From Oribacterium parvum ACB1 (lineage in GTDB: Bacteria > Bacillota > Clostridia > Lachnospirales > Lachnospiraceae): a stretch of 64,000 nt of DNA. The translations under genes and the position numbers were made by a program. The DNA is taken from assembly GCF_000238055.2 (NCBI RefSeq), contig NZ_KE148312.1, positions 1,608,501-1,672,500 of the forward strand. The letters run 5' to 3'. This document shows, in pieces, positions 1 through 10,189 of the stretch; within the stretch, counting starts at the first letter, position 1, and the number at the start of each line of letters is the position of its first letter. The notes under the pieces were generated by a model. It made no database searches, was not told the origin of the DNA, and worked only from the letters and a program-made list of their open reading frames with translations.

Positions 1-11
1 AGGAGGGTGGC

Positions 12-278
12 ATGAAGGAATGGTCAAAGGCCTTAAAGAATCTGTCGATTCTGACACAGTTAGGACTATCCCTTGCGATGCCGCTTTTACTTTGCCTATT
101 TTTGGTATATCGCTTAAGAGAAGCCTTTTCTCTGGGCTATTGGATATACATTCCCGCTTTTTTCTTTGGCTTAGGTGGTTCATGTATGACGGCATATAAA
201 GTCTACCTTTCCGTTTGTAAAAAGGAAGAGGAAGAAAAGAAAAGTAAGGACAAGGCATTTAACGAACATAAGTCCTGA
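12..278 (+). CDS. AtpZ/AtpI-type small membrane protein of the ATP synthase operon
   Basis: This 88-residue protein has two hydrophobic helices (about residues 14-32 and 43-66) and a tail of Lys and Glu. That is the form of the AtpZ/AtpI family, small proteins encoded at the head of F1Fo operons and linked to assembly or ion supply of the Fo sector. An AGGAGG site at 1-6 fits the ATG at 12. The window starts at this ribosome site, so the operon promoter is not visible. The next gene follows within 75 bases on the same strand. The family call rests on shape and operon position, not on a diagnostic motif. Confidence 0.7.
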   Translation: MKEWSKALKNLSILTQLGLSLAMPLLLCLFLVYRLREAFSLGYWIYIPAFFFGLGGSCMTAYKVYLSVCKKEEEEKKSKDKAFNEHKS

Positions 279-351
279 GAAGGAGAGAATCTGTCCGAAG
301 AAGGATGTTTTGTTTATTGCGAAAGTCTCTTACCTATGGAAAGGAAGAAAA

Positions 352-786
352 ATGAGGGTTCAGGAAACTGTGAAGAAGGAAAGTCTGCAGATTGCCGTGC
401 AAAGCGGCATAGCCACGCTTATTATGTGGATTTGCATTTTCATTCTTCACCATTTTATTCCGGAGAAAGTGAGCTTTGATTATCGGGTGATTTTGTCCGG
501 ACTGCTTGGAACAGTTGTGGCTGTAATGAATTTTTTGCTTATGGGGATTACAGTTCAGAGTGTTCTTAGCGTAGAAAATCAGGAAGAGGCCTACCAGAGG
601 ATGCGGCTCTCTTACCGAAAACGTACCATGTTGCAGCTTGGTTGGATTATTCTTGCTATTGTGGCACCATGCTTTCAAGCCGTACCGGGTATTATTCCTT
701 TACTTTTTCCGGGAGCATTTCTCAGAATAAGAGGAATTGTAGAGTGGAAAAAGGGAAAAAAACAAAAACAAGGAGGTGAAAACTAG
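352..786 (+). CDS. atpI: ATP synthase subunit I-like membrane protein
   Basis: This 144-residue protein has four predicted membrane helices and sits directly before atpB. That is the usual place of the poorly conserved subunit I, thought to help assemble the c ring. I chose the ATG at 352 because AAGGAAG lies five bases upstream; a TTG at 310 in the same frame has no such site. The stop at 784-786 lies three bases before the atpB start, so the two are co-transcribed. Sequence conservation in this family is low, so the name follows from size, topology and context. Confidence 0.65.
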   Translation: MRVQETVKKESLQIAVQSGIATLIMWICIFILHHFIPEKVSFDYRVILSGLLGTVVAVMNFLLMGITVQSVLSVENQEEAYQRMRLSYRKRTMLQLGWIILAIVAPCFQAVPGIIPLLFPGAFLRIRGIVEWKKGKKQKQGGEN

Positions 787-789
787 AGT

Positions 790-1551
790 ATGAATTTTGA
801 TATTTCCGGTGCAAAGATATTCTTAAAAATTCCTACGGGGATTCCTGTTTTAGGGGACTTTTTGCTTTCGGAAACCCTAGTCGTCAGCTGGGTGGTTATG
901 CTCATCATTACCGGTCTTTGCATTTTCCTGACAAGAAATCTGAAGGTGGAAAATATCGGTAAGAGGCAGGCTATAGCGGAGCTAATTGTGGAAAGTGCGA
1001 ACAATCTTGTTCGGACCAATACGGGAGGAAATCGTTTTGACAAGATGATTCCTTTTGTGGCGGCACTCTTTGGAACAAGTATTGTTTCGAACTTAATCAG
1101 CTTGACGGGCTTACGAAGCCCCACAGCAGATTTATCGACGGAAGCGGCTTGGGCCATCGTCGTATTTACCATGATTACGGCAAATAAGATTAAGGCCGGC
1201 GGATTTTTGGGCTACCTAAAGGGCTTTACTACCCCGATTTTCATTATGACACCCTTCAATATCCTTTCGGAGATTGCTACCCCCATTAGTATGGCGTGTC
1301 GTCATTTTGGAAATATTTTATCCGGCATCGTTATTAACGGATTGATTTACACTGCGCTTGCGCTTGCGTCATCCGCGTTACTGGGACTCATTCCGGGAGC
1401 TGTTGGAGCGTTTTTATCCCATATTCCTATCTTGAGTGTAGGTTTACCGGCTATTTTATCTTTTTATTTTGACTGGTTCTCCGGAGCCATGCAGGCATTC
1501 ATCTTTACGATGCTCACGATTATGTATATCGCCAATGCAGCGGAAGGATAA
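790..1551 (+). CDS. atpB: F-type ATP synthase subunit a
   Basis: Subunit a forms the two half-channels that lead ions to and from the c ring in the membrane. The 253-residue protein is hydrophobic throughout. It holds the hallmark of the fifth helix, RHFGN, whose Arg (about residue 171) faces the c-ring carboxylate and is essential in the family. A GGAGGTG site at 774-780 serves the ATG. It follows the subunit I gene by three bases and precedes atpE after an unusually long gap of 200 bases filled with degenerate repeats. Confidence 0.95.
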   Translation: MNFDISGAKIFLKIPTGIPVLGDFLLSETLVVSWVVMLIITGLCIFLTRNLKVENIGKRQAIAELIVESANNLVRTNTGGNRFDKMIPFVAALFGTSIVSNLISLTGLRSPTADLSTEAAWAIVVFTMITANKIKAGGFLGYLKGFTTPIFIMTPFNILSEIATPISMACRHFGNILSGIVINGLIYTALALASSALLGLIPGAVGAFLSHIPILSVGLPAILSFYFDWFSGAMQAFIFTMLTIMYIANAAEG

Positions 1552-1690
1552 ATACTTCTGAAAATAAATACTTGAGAAAATACATACTTGAGAAAATACA
1601 TACTGCAGAGAGATAAATATTATGGAAGGATAAGTCGGCGAAAGATAAATACTGCAGAAGAATAAATCTTGTAGAAGAAAAGTTAATTTA
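1552..1690 (+). repeat. Degenerate tandem repeats between atpB and atpE
   Basis: About eight imperfect copies of a 14-18 base unit like GAAAATAAATACTT follow each other. The first overlaps the atpB stop codon (TAA inside GGATAAATACTT), and later copies drift to ATAAATACTGCA. There is no ribosome site or open frame. The array looks like slippage copies of the atpB end. It lengthens the gap to atpE and could affect mRNA folding or decay. Confidence 0.6.
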
Positions 1691-1693
1691 AAA

Positions 1694-1722
1694 TAAACAG
1701 GACACATGAGAGCCTGTTTAGT
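1694..1722 (+). other. Hairpin in the atpB-atpE gap
   Basis: The arms TAAACAGG and CCTGTTTA can pair into an 8-bp stem about 30 bases before the atpE start. No U-run follows, so this is more likely an mRNA processing or stability element than a terminator. atpE must be made in large excess over atpB, so such a structure would make sense here; that role is inference. Confidence 0.45.
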
Positions 1723-1733
1723 ATAGGAAATGA

Positions 1734-2033
<300 letters not shown>

Positions 2034-2075
2034 TAGGATGATTTTCCTAGAAAGAAGATAGAAAGGAGAAAAAGG

Positions 2076-2579
2076 ATGGAATCGCAACAGTTGGTAACCA
2101 TCATACCGTGGACCTTCATTGCCCAGATTTTGAACCTTTTTATACAAGCATATCTGATTAAGCGCTTCCTCTTTAAGCCAATCAATGAGGTTTTACAGAA
2201 GAGACAGAAGCTTGCGAATCAGAATATAGAAGAGGCAAAGAAAGCAAAGGAAGATGCGGAAGCTGTAAAGGCGGAATATGAGAGCAGCATGTCCGATGCC
2301 AGAGGTGAGGCCAGCCGTATTATTGAAGACGCAAAGAAGGATGCAGGCATCCGTGCGGAGGAAATGATTAAAGAGGCACAGGCTGAAGCAAGCTCTATCA
2401 AGGCAAAAGCGGAAGCGGATATTCGTCTGGAAAGAAAGAAAGCTTTAAATGAAGTGAAGGACGAAATCGGAAGTCTCGCTATGGACATTGCCGGTAAAGT
2501 TGTGGAGAAGGAAATCCACGAAGATGATCATAAGGCTTTAATTGATGAATTCTTACAAAATGTAGAGGAGGCATCATGA
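2076..2579 (+). CDS. atpF: F-type ATP synthase subunit b
   Basis: Subunit b is the outer stalk that holds the F1 head to the membrane. The 167-residue protein has one N-terminal membrane helix (about residues 8-28), then a long Ala/Lys/Glu-rich region that should form a coiled coil, as the family requires. GAAAGGAG at 2061-2068 serves the ATG. The last four bases, ATGA, overlap the start of atpH, a sign of coupled translation. Confidence 0.95.
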   Translation: MESQQLVTIIPWTFIAQILNLFIQAYLIKRFLFKPINEVLQKRQKLANQNIEEAKKAKEDAEAVKAEYESSMSDARGEASRIIEDAKKDAGIRAEEMIKEAQAEASSIKAKAEADIRLERKKALNEVKDEIGSLAMDIAGKVVEKEIHEDDHKALIDEFLQNVEEAS

Positions 2580-3115
2580 ATCAGTCGTCCGCTTTGTATG
2601 GGAAGAGCTTTTATGACTTAGCAAAGGAAGAGAAGATTACAAAGGAAGTTCTGGAGGAAATGGAGCTTGTGAAGGCTCTTTTCCGGGAAAATCCCGATTA
2701 TATCCGTCTTTTGCTGGAGCCGTCTATTCCTAAGAAGGAAAGACTATCTCTTTTAGATCAGGCTTTTTCGGAAGACTTACAGCCTTATCTTTTAAACTTT
2801 TTAAAGGTTTTATTGGAAAAGGGCCTGCTCAGGAGCTATTCCGAGTGCTACAAAACATACAAAAAGCGATATCAAGAGGATGAGGGAATTACCGATGCTC
2901 TTGTGGTCAGTGCTGTAGCCTTAAGTGAAGAGCAGAAAGCGGCTTTGATTACAAAGCTGGAGAAGCTTTGTCAGAAGAAGATTATCCTGTCGGAGAAGAT
3001 TGACCCCGAGGTTTTAGGGGGACTCAAGGTGGAAGTCGACGGAAAGACCTTGGACGGTACCGTTTCCGGCAGATTAAAAGAGATACGGAAAAATGTAAAT
3101 GAAGTAGTCTTGTAA
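2576..3115 (+). CDS. atpH: F-type ATP synthase subunit delta
   Basis: Delta links the top of F1 to the b stalk. The 179-residue length and soluble all-helical N-terminal half ([14 protein letters not shown] at the start) followed by a mixed C-terminal part ending in [13 protein letters not shown] fit the OSCP/delta family. The start overlaps the atpF stop by four bases. atpA follows 16 bases after the stop. Confidence 0.93.
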   Translation: MNQSSALYGKSFYDLAKEEKITKEVLEEMELVKALFRENPDYIRLLLEPSIPKKERLSLLDQAFSEDLQPYLLNFLKVLLEKGLLRSYSECYKTYKKRYQEDEGITDALVVSAVALSEEQKAALITKLEKLCQKKIILSEKIDPEVLGGLKVEVDGKTLDGTVSGRLKEIRKNVNEVVL

Positions 3116-3131
3116 AAAGGATGGGCATAGA

Positions 3132-4652
3132 ATGGAATTAAAACCAGAAAAAATATCCGAGGTCATTCGAAGCCAGATTAAATATTACCAAAATGCTATC
3201 GTACAAAATGAAACCGGCACCGTCCTTACGGTTGGTGACGGTATTGCCAGAGTTTCCGGCCTTACAAACTGTATGGCGGGTGAGCTTCTGGAGTTTAGTG
3301 ACGGTACTTTCGGTATGGCGCAGAACTTGGAAGAAACCAGTGTTTCCGCTGTCCTTTTCGGTTCCGATGTGGGAATCAAGGAAGGACAGAGTGTAAAGCG
3401 TACAGGAAGAGTTGTTTCTGTACCGGTTGGCGAGTCTCTGATTGGTAGAGTAGTGAATGCCATCGGACAGCCTATTGATGGAGCAGGCCCCATTGAGAGC
3501 ACGGAGTTCCGTGCTGTAGAAAGTCCTGCACCCGGCATTATCAAAAGACAGCCGGTTAAAGAACCTTTGCAGACGGGAATCAAAGCCATTGACTCCATGA
3601 TTCCTATCGGAAGGGGACAAAGAGAGTTGATTATCGGTGACAGACAGACCGGTAAGACAACGATTGCTATCGATACCATTATCAACCAGAAGGGGAAGGA
3701 TGTAATCTGTATCTATGTCGCTATCGGACAGAAGAGATCTACGGTTACCGCTCTTGTGAATGAATTGAAGGATGCCGGCGCTATGGATTATTCCATCGTT
3801 GTTGCGGCAACCGCTTCCGAGCCGAGCCCCTTGCAGTATATCGCACCGTATGCGGGCTGCGCGATGGGCGAGTATTTCATGCATCAGGGAAAGCACGTCC
3901 TGATTATTTATGATGATTTGAGTAAGCATGCTGTGGCTTATCGTGCAATTTCCCTTCTGATTAGAAGACCGCCAGGAAGAGAAGCTTATCCCGGAGACGT
4001 TTTCTATCTGCATTCCAGACTCTTAGAGAGAGCGGCTAAGCTTTCCGAAGAGCTTGGAGGAGGATCCCTTACGGCGCTTCCGATTATTGAGACACAGGCA
4101 GGAGATGTATCGGCCTATATTCCGACCAATGTCATCTCCATTACAGACGGACAGATTTTCCTCGAGACCGAGCTTTTCCATAGCGGAATCATGCCGGCGG
4201 TTAACCCCGGTATCTCCGTATCCCGTGTAGGCGGAAATGCACAGATTAAGGCCATGAAGAAGGTTGCCGGTACCTTGAAGCTCGTTTACTCTCAGTTTAG
4301 AGAGTTGCAATCCTTCGCCCAGTTCGGATCCGATCTGGATCAGGATACCAAGCAAAGACTTGCACAAGGTGAACGTATCGTGGAAGTACTGAAGCAGGGC
4401 AAGGGCGAGCCCGTTCCGGTAGAAAAGCAGGTAGCGATCCTCTACGCCGTAGTACACGGCATTTTGAGCAAGGTGGAAGTAAAGGATATCAAGAAGTACG
4501 AAGAAGAACTGTATCATTTCCTTGATTCCGATGCGGAGGCGGTCAATACTATGCAGGCTATCGTAAGTACCGGAAAGCTGGAAGAGGATACGGAGAAGAA
4601 GTTAAATTCTTCCTTGGAGCGTTTTACAGAGGAATTTTTAAAGAGACTGTAG
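3132..4652 (+). CDS. atpA: F-type ATP synthase subunit alpha
   Basis: Alpha forms the non-catalytic nucleotide sites of the F1 hexamer. The 506-residue length is standard. The Walker A loop GDRQTGKT lies at about residues 169-176, and the family stretch [17 protein letters not shown] follows at about 355-371, including the Ser and Arg that reach the catalytic site of beta. The sequence is complete and unbroken, in the conserved order delta-alpha-gamma-beta-epsilon. Confidence 0.98.
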   Translation: MELKPEKISEVIRSQIKYYQNAIVQNETGTVLTVGDGIARVSGLTNCMAGELLEFSDGTFGMAQNLEETSVSAVLFGSDVGIKEGQSVKRTGRVVSVPVGESLIGRVVNAIGQPIDGAGPIESTEFRAVESPAPGIIKRQPVKEPLQTGIKAIDSMIPIGRGQRELIIGDRQTGKTTIAIDTIINQKGKDVICIYVAIGQKRSTVTALVNELKDAGAMDYSIVVAATASEPSPLQYIAPYAGCAMGEYFMHQGKHVLIIYDDLSKHAVAYRAISLLIRRPPGREAYPGDVFYLHSRLLERAAKLSEELGGGSLTALPIIETQAGDVSAYIPTNVISITDGQIFLETELFHSGIMPAVNPGISVSRVGGNAQIKAMKKVAGTLKLVYSQFRELQSFAQFGSDLDQDTKQRLAQGERIVEVLKQGKGEPVPVEKQVAILYAVVHGILSKVEVKDIKKYEEELYHFLDSDAEAVNTMQAIVSTGKLEEDTEKKLNSSLERFTEEFLKRL

Positions 4653-4676
4653 AAGTAGAGATAAAAGGAGAAAAAC

Positions 4677-5537
4677 ATGGCTGCAAATATGAAGTCCGTG
4701 AAACTCCGTATTAAAAGCATTCAAAACACAATGCAGATTACCAAGGCAATGGAACTCGTAGCTTCTTCCAAGTTAAGAAGAGCGAAGGAGAGGGCGGAGA
4801 ATACGAAGCCGTACTTCCAAACGCTGAAGAAAACCTTGTCGGAAATCGCAAACGGCAACACAGACTTTTCTTCTCCCTATGTGAAGAGAAACGCATCGGA
4901 AAAATGGTGCTATGTGCTGATTGCCGGTGACCGAGGCATGGCGGGAGGGTATAACGCAAACCTTTTCCGTGCCCTTGAGGAAGAAGTGAAGGGAAAGGAT
5001 TTCGCTTTATTTCCCTTAGGAAAGAAAGCCCTTGAGTATGGAAGGCAGAAACACTACAGCATTGTGAATGAAAACTATAGTTTGGTGGGAGAACTCAATG
5101 TCTCCGATACCTATGCCATAGGAAAAGAACTCTGTAAAGCCTACCGTGAAGGGGAGTTTGGACATATTGTTCTTTTGTATACAGACTTTATTTCCATGAT
5201 GAGCCAGAAGGTAGACAGCCTTTCCCTCCTGCCGCTTTCAGACCTGAAAGAGGAGAGTGAAGAAGAGGCGAAGGCAATCCGAAACTTGATTCTTTATGAA
5301 CCGAGTGGAGAGGATGTTTTTAATGCGATAGTGCCGGAGTATCTTGCCGGACTCGTCTATAGCGGTGTTTGCACTTCTGTCGCCAGTGAACTTGCGGCGA
5401 GAAGAACTGCAATGGAAGCGGCTACGGACAATGCCGGAGAGATGATTGATAAATTGAGTCTGTTCTATAACAGAGCCAGACAGGCAAGCATTACCCAGGA
5501 AATTACGGAAATTGTTGCCGGTGCGGAAGAGTTATAG
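4677..5537 (+). CDS. atpG: F-type ATP synthase subunit gamma
   Basis: Gamma is the central shaft that couples ring rotation to the F1 head. The 286-residue protein starts with the conserved helix MKSVKLRIKSIQNTMQITKA and ends with the matching C-terminal helix ATDNAGEMIDKLSLFYNRAR, the pair that forms the coiled-coil shaft. AAAGGAG at 4663-4669 serves the ATG. It is spaced 24 bases from atpA and 20 from atpD. Confidence 0.96.
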   Translation: MAANMKSVKLRIKSIQNTMQITKAMELVASSKLRRAKERAENTKPYFQTLKKTLSEIANGNTDFSSPYVKRNASEKWCYVLIAGDRGMAGGYNANLFRALEEEVKGKDFALFPLGKKALEYGRQKHYSIVNENYSLVGELNVSDTYAIGKELCKAYREGEFGHIVLLYTDFISMMSQKVDSLSLLPLSDLKEESEEEAKAIRNLILYEPSGEDVFNAIVPEYLAGLVYSGVCTSVASELAARRTAMEAATDNAGEMIDKLSLFYNRARQASITQEITEIVAGAEEL

Positions 5538-5542
5538 GATAG

Positions 5543-6952
<1,410 letters not shown>

Positions 6953-6964
6953 GGAGGGACGCTT

Positions 6965-7366
6965 ATGGCAATGTTCCCATTAGAGATTGTTTCTATGGAC
7001 GGAGAGAAGTTCAACGGCGAAGTGGAAAGACTGAGCCTTCGCAGTATCACCGGAGATTTGGCTATCATGGCGCATCACATTAACTACTGCACTGCTGTGG
7101 GAATGGGAACAGCCAAGGTCATTCTTCCGGACGGTACCGAGAAAAAGGGCGCCTGCATCGGCGGTATGCTTTCCATGATGGACAACCACTGTAGATTGAT
7201 TCCGACCACCTTCGAGTGGAGTGATGAAATCGATGTGGAGCGTGCAGAGCGCGCCAAAGCCAAGGCCGAAAAGCGCATCGAGGAGGAAAGTTCCGAAGAA
7301 GCGCGAGTTCGTGCACAGGCTAAACTCTATAGAGCTTTGATTCGTTTACAAACAGCAGAGAAATAA
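6965..7366 (+). CDS. atpC: F-type ATP synthase subunit epsilon
   Basis: Epsilon sits at the foot of the gamma shaft and can restrain ATP hydrolysis. The 133-residue protein has the N-terminal beta-sandwich (FPLEIVSMDGEKFNGEVERL) and a charged helical C-terminal part rich in Ala, Lys and Glu, as in the family. AAGGAGGGA at 6951-6959 overlaps the atpD stop. This is the last gene of the operon; a strong terminator follows at once. Confidence 0.95.
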   Translation: MAMFPLEIVSMDGEKFNGEVERLSLRSITGDLAIMAHHINYCTAVGMGTAKVILPDGTEKKGACIGGMLSMMDNHCRLIPTTFEWSDEIDVERAERAKAKAEKRIEEESSEEARVRAQAKLYRALIRLQTAEK

Positions 7367-7370
7367 AATG

Positions 7371-7408
7371 AAGAACTGCGGAGGAGATTTTTCCTCCGCA
7401 GTTCTTTA
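7371..7408. terminator. Bidirectional terminator after atpC
   Basis: The arms AAGAACTGCGGAGGA (7371-7385) and TCCTCCGCAGTTCTT (7392-7406) form a perfect 15-bp stem with a six-base loop. T-rich sequence lies beyond it on both strands. The right arm ends on the stop codon of the convergent gene at 7406, so one hairpin serves both. Confidence 0.9.
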
Positions 7409-7882
7409 AATCTCGCTAATCAGGCAATATCCTTTTTCTTGACCTTCATTGATGATATATATTTTTTCAGTTCCAAATGTGCTTTGATAACGAAATCGTG
7501 GTTTCTCATTGCATAAGTTTTCCAGTTTGTTTCTTAAAGGATCATTTTTGGGGAGTATGTCGATTAAGTTCAAAACTCTATCCTTTACATCTTCGTCTGA
7601 CTTTATTTTGAAAAAGCTATCTTGGCTTTCTAAGATAGAAAAGAATTGCGTTTGCACAGCCTCCGGAGGAAGTGTAAAGGAATAAATGTCCAGACGATCG
7701 TTTCCAAAGCCTCTTTCACTGCGATATTCAATAGTTTTGTTGCTTGCCTTTCCTTTTAGCTCTTTTAAATCATCCTCTATTTGCAGAAAACGGCCGGCAG
7801 GCTTTAGTGCAATTAGAAAAAAACAGACTGCTAATAGAAGATAGAAGAGAAATCTTAGTTTCAGTAAATTTTTGTTAGCCAT
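7406..7882 (-). CDS. Unknown membrane-anchored protein
   Basis: I do not recognise this 158-residue protein. It begins with a basic stretch and one hydrophobic helix (about residues 9-26), which looks like an uncleaved signal anchor. The Cys in that helix lies in LAVC, which lacks the small residue a lipobox needs at -1. The rest is soluble and mixed in charge, so most of the protein should face outward. It is alone on its strand and converges on the ATP synthase operon, with its stop inside the shared terminator. Upstream DNA is very A/T rich. Confidence 0.6.
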   Translation of the reverse strand: MANKNLLKLRFLFYLLLAVCFFLIALKPAGRFLQIEDDLKELKGKASNKTIEYRSERGFGNDRLDIYSFTLPPEAVQTQFFSILESQDSFFKIKSDEDVKDRVLNLIDILPKNDPLRNKLENLCNEKPRFRYQSTFGTEKIYIINEGQEKGYCLISEI

Positions 7883-8181
7883 TGATTTGTATCCTTACTA
7901 TATGAAATATAATCATCTTTTATATGAAAAATAGTATAAGGAGTATAGATTAAATAAAATGGAATAATATATTAATTATAATCACAACACGCCATAATTA
8001 ATTAAAAAGTCCTGTATAGCATGCAAGTAAATAGTTAGATAAGCATCTTAGTTAAAAGGATAGTTGAACAGCTTATAAGGATGTAGCTTATCGGTTCTTT
8101 TGTAATATATTTACTTATGCTATTATAAATTAATATAGAATATTTATCGTGAGTTAGAACAACGAAAGGCATACTTGAATC
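7883..8181. other. A/T-rich gap between divergent genes
   Basis: This 299-base stretch separates the unknown protein on the minus strand from the ABC exporter on the plus strand and must hold both promoters. It is rich in TATAAT-like words but shows no convincing pair of boxes, no terminator and no open frame. I see nothing else in it. Confidence 0.5.
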
Positions 8182-10002
8182 ATGTTAAAATGCAATCCGC
8201 TGAGCCGGAATTTTTTTAAGAATAACAGCTTAAATTTGTTTATGGCAGTGCTTGGAACCAGTGTTTTATCTTTGGCGATTCTTTCGGTGCCGCAGCTATT
8301 TCAGATTTTGATTGATTACTTATCGGGAAGTAGAGAATATTCTTTAAGAGGGATTATTCTTCTTACTGCCGGTATTTTTTTGATGGAGTTCTTTTCCGCC
8401 GTAGCGACATATTTTTTTAGAACAAAATTCAGTACCAGGGCGGTCTTACAGTACCGGAACTTTGCCTGCGATTATTTATTGAAAAAGAAGGTTGCGGATT
8501 TTTATGCTTCGAACAGTTCGGTGTATCTTTCCGCTTTAAGTACCGACCTCATGAAGATAAAAGAGCAGTTTCTGGATCAGATTCCGATTATCACGCAGAT
8601 TCTTTTCTGCGGTATCGGCGCGATGATCGTGATGCTTCGTTACAATGTCTTTTTGGCCTGTATGTCCTGCGTTCTTTCTCTCATTCCTTTCTTTGCGGCG
8701 CTGTATTCCGGGAAAAATATGGGAGAGCTGGAAGACCGGTTGTCGACAAGAAATGCGGAGTATCTCGCTTTTTTAAAAGACTTTTCCATCGGCTTTACCA
8801 TTATCAAAAGTTATAAGGTGGAAGCCATCTTTTCAAAATTGCATGGCGCGGTAAACGAAAAAACGGAAGAAACGATGTTGAAACGGGAAAGGTGCGTCGA
8901 AAAGGTAAATTACTTTGCGGCTATTTCAGGCTATATCACAAGGCTTTCCATTCTCTTTCTTTCTGCGTATATTGCATTTACAAGGCATAGCATTTCCATC
9001 GGAACAGTCATTGCCTTCTCACAGCTGATTCATTATCTGATTGATCCTTTAAGTTCTCTTCCTTCCATGCTTTCGGAAGCGAAGGCCGCGTACAGGCTTA
9101 CGGATAAGTTTTGGGATACGATAAAGAGGGAGGAAGAGTTACGAAAAGTTGTGGGGAACAAAAAGGCCCTAGAGCAACAGGAATTCATAGAGCATCAAAG
9201 CACAACCGAGCATAAGGACAGAGTAGGGGATAAAATTGCTATAGAAGAGCAATCAGGTATGGCGGAAGCACTACCTTCCCTTCGCGGAGAGATTCTCTTT
9301 AATCAGATTTGCTTCTCCTATTCGGAAGGAAAAGAAGTTCTGAAAGGTTTAAACTTGCGGGTAAAAGAGGGAGAGAAGGTGGTTCTTCTCGGGACTTCCG
9401 GAAGCGGAAAGTCCAGCATTTTGAAAATCCTTATGAGCATGGAAAGAGCACAGTCCGGGACAATCCGCATTGGCGGGCAGGACACTATGGATTTGGGAGA
9501 AGACAGAATTTTCAAGGAAATCTCCTACATCCAGCAGGAGGTCTTTATCTTTGACGGAACGATTCGAGAAAATATCTGTCTTTTTCAGAATTGCCGGGAA
9601 GAGGAACTACAGTCCGTGATAGAGCGGGCAGGACTTCGGAATCTCGTAAAGGAAAAGGGCTTAGACTATCTATGTGGAGAAAACGGAGCAGCCTTGTCCG
9701 GAGGAGAGAGGCAGAGAATCAGTATTGCGCGAAGCTTGCTTCGGAAAACGCCCATTTTACTTGCGGACGAGATTACGGCTTCCTTGGATAAGGAAAATAC
9801 TTATCTGGTCTTGGACACTTTGCTAAACATAGAAAATACAACGGAAATTCTGGTTCTTCATGACCTAGATAGCCGGATTTTAAGCCGTGTGGATAGAATA
9901 TGCGTATTAAAGAACGGAAAAGTCGAGGAAGAAGGGAACTTTACGGAGCTATTGGAGAAAAAGGGCTATTTCTATGCCTTGTATCATGTGGAGGCGGAAT
10001 AA
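8182..10002 (+). CDS. ABC exporter half-transporter (membrane and ATPase domains fused)
   Basis: The 606-residue protein joins a six-helix membrane domain (about residues 15-310) to an ATPase domain. A charged linker of about 45 residues (320-365) with many Lys and Glu lies between and is longer than usual. The ATPase has Walker A GTSGSGKSS, the signature LSGGERQRISIARSLL, Walker B ILLADE and the H-loop His in LVLHD, so all catalytic residues are present. It should act as a dimer exporting a peptide, lipid or drug. No partner or substrate gene is next to it. It resembles the exporter at 31.2 kb. The substrate cannot be told. Confidence 0.85.
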   Translation: MLKCNPLSRNFFKNNSLNLFMAVLGTSVLSLAILSVPQLFQILIDYLSGSREYSLRGIILLTAGIFLMEFFSAVATYFFRTKFSTRAVLQYRNFACDYLLKKKVADFYASNSSVYLSALSTDLMKIKEQFLDQIPIITQILFCGIGAMIVMLRYNVFLACMSCVLSLIPFFAALYSGKNMGELEDRLSTRNAEYLAFLKDFSIGFTIIKSYKVEAIFSKLHGAVNEKTEETMLKRERCVEKVNYFAAISGYITRLSILFLSAYIAFTRHSISIGTVIAFSQLIHYLIDPLSSLPSMLSEAKAAYRLTDKFWDTIKREEELRKVVGNKKALEQQEFIEHQSTTEHKDRVGDKIAIEEQSGMAEALPSLRGEILFNQICFSYSEGKEVLKGLNLRVKEGEKVVLLGTSGSGKSSILKILMSMERAQSGTIRIGGQDTMDLGEDRIFKEISYIQQEVFIFDGTIRENICLFQNCREEELQSVIERAGLRNLVKEKGLDYLCGENGAALSGGERQRISIARSLLRKTPILLADEITASLDKENTYLVLDTLLNIENTTEILVLHDLDSRILSRVDRICVLKNGKVEEEGNFTELLEKKGYFYALYHVEAE

Positions 10003-10047
10003 AAAGAGGGGAAAAGTCCTGCTTTTTCCCTCTCCTCTTTTTTGCTA
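10003..10047 (+). terminator. Terminator after the ABC exporter
   Basis: AGAGGGGAAAAG and CTTTTTCCCTCT pair over about 12 bp with one wobble, followed by CTCCTCTTTTTTG. It lies right after the exporter stop and ends that transcript before selA. Confidence 0.75.
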
Positions 10048-10084
10048 TAATATATTGATTATATCATTTTATTATCTTTATGGA

Positions 10085-10158
10085 CGGCTATCGCGTGCGG
10101 TGTATGCGGTATCTCGTCTATAATGCGTTTCATGCGAGAAAAGCACAGTATCTCGTTT
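10085..10158. repeat. Two copies of the dispersed palindrome family
   Basis: Two diverged units sit side by side, each ending in GTATCTCGT (about 10108-10116 and 10148-10156). They contain GCGTGCGG and ATGCGAGAA words shared with the 36-bp palindromes at 13.7, 16.7, 22.1 and 33.2 kb. They lie between the exporter terminator and selA, in the selA leader region. Confidence 0.5.
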
Positions 10159-10189
10159 TTCCCATCATCAAAACAGAAAAGAGCTGTAT

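Noticed and set aside
1456-1707. Reverse-strand open frame over the atpB end and repeats
   Set aside because: It is a shadow of atpB and the A-rich repeats (poly-Phe/Ser translation) without a ribosome site.
3138-4013. Long reverse-strand frame within atpA
   Set aside because: It is antisense to a fully conserved gene and has no family features.
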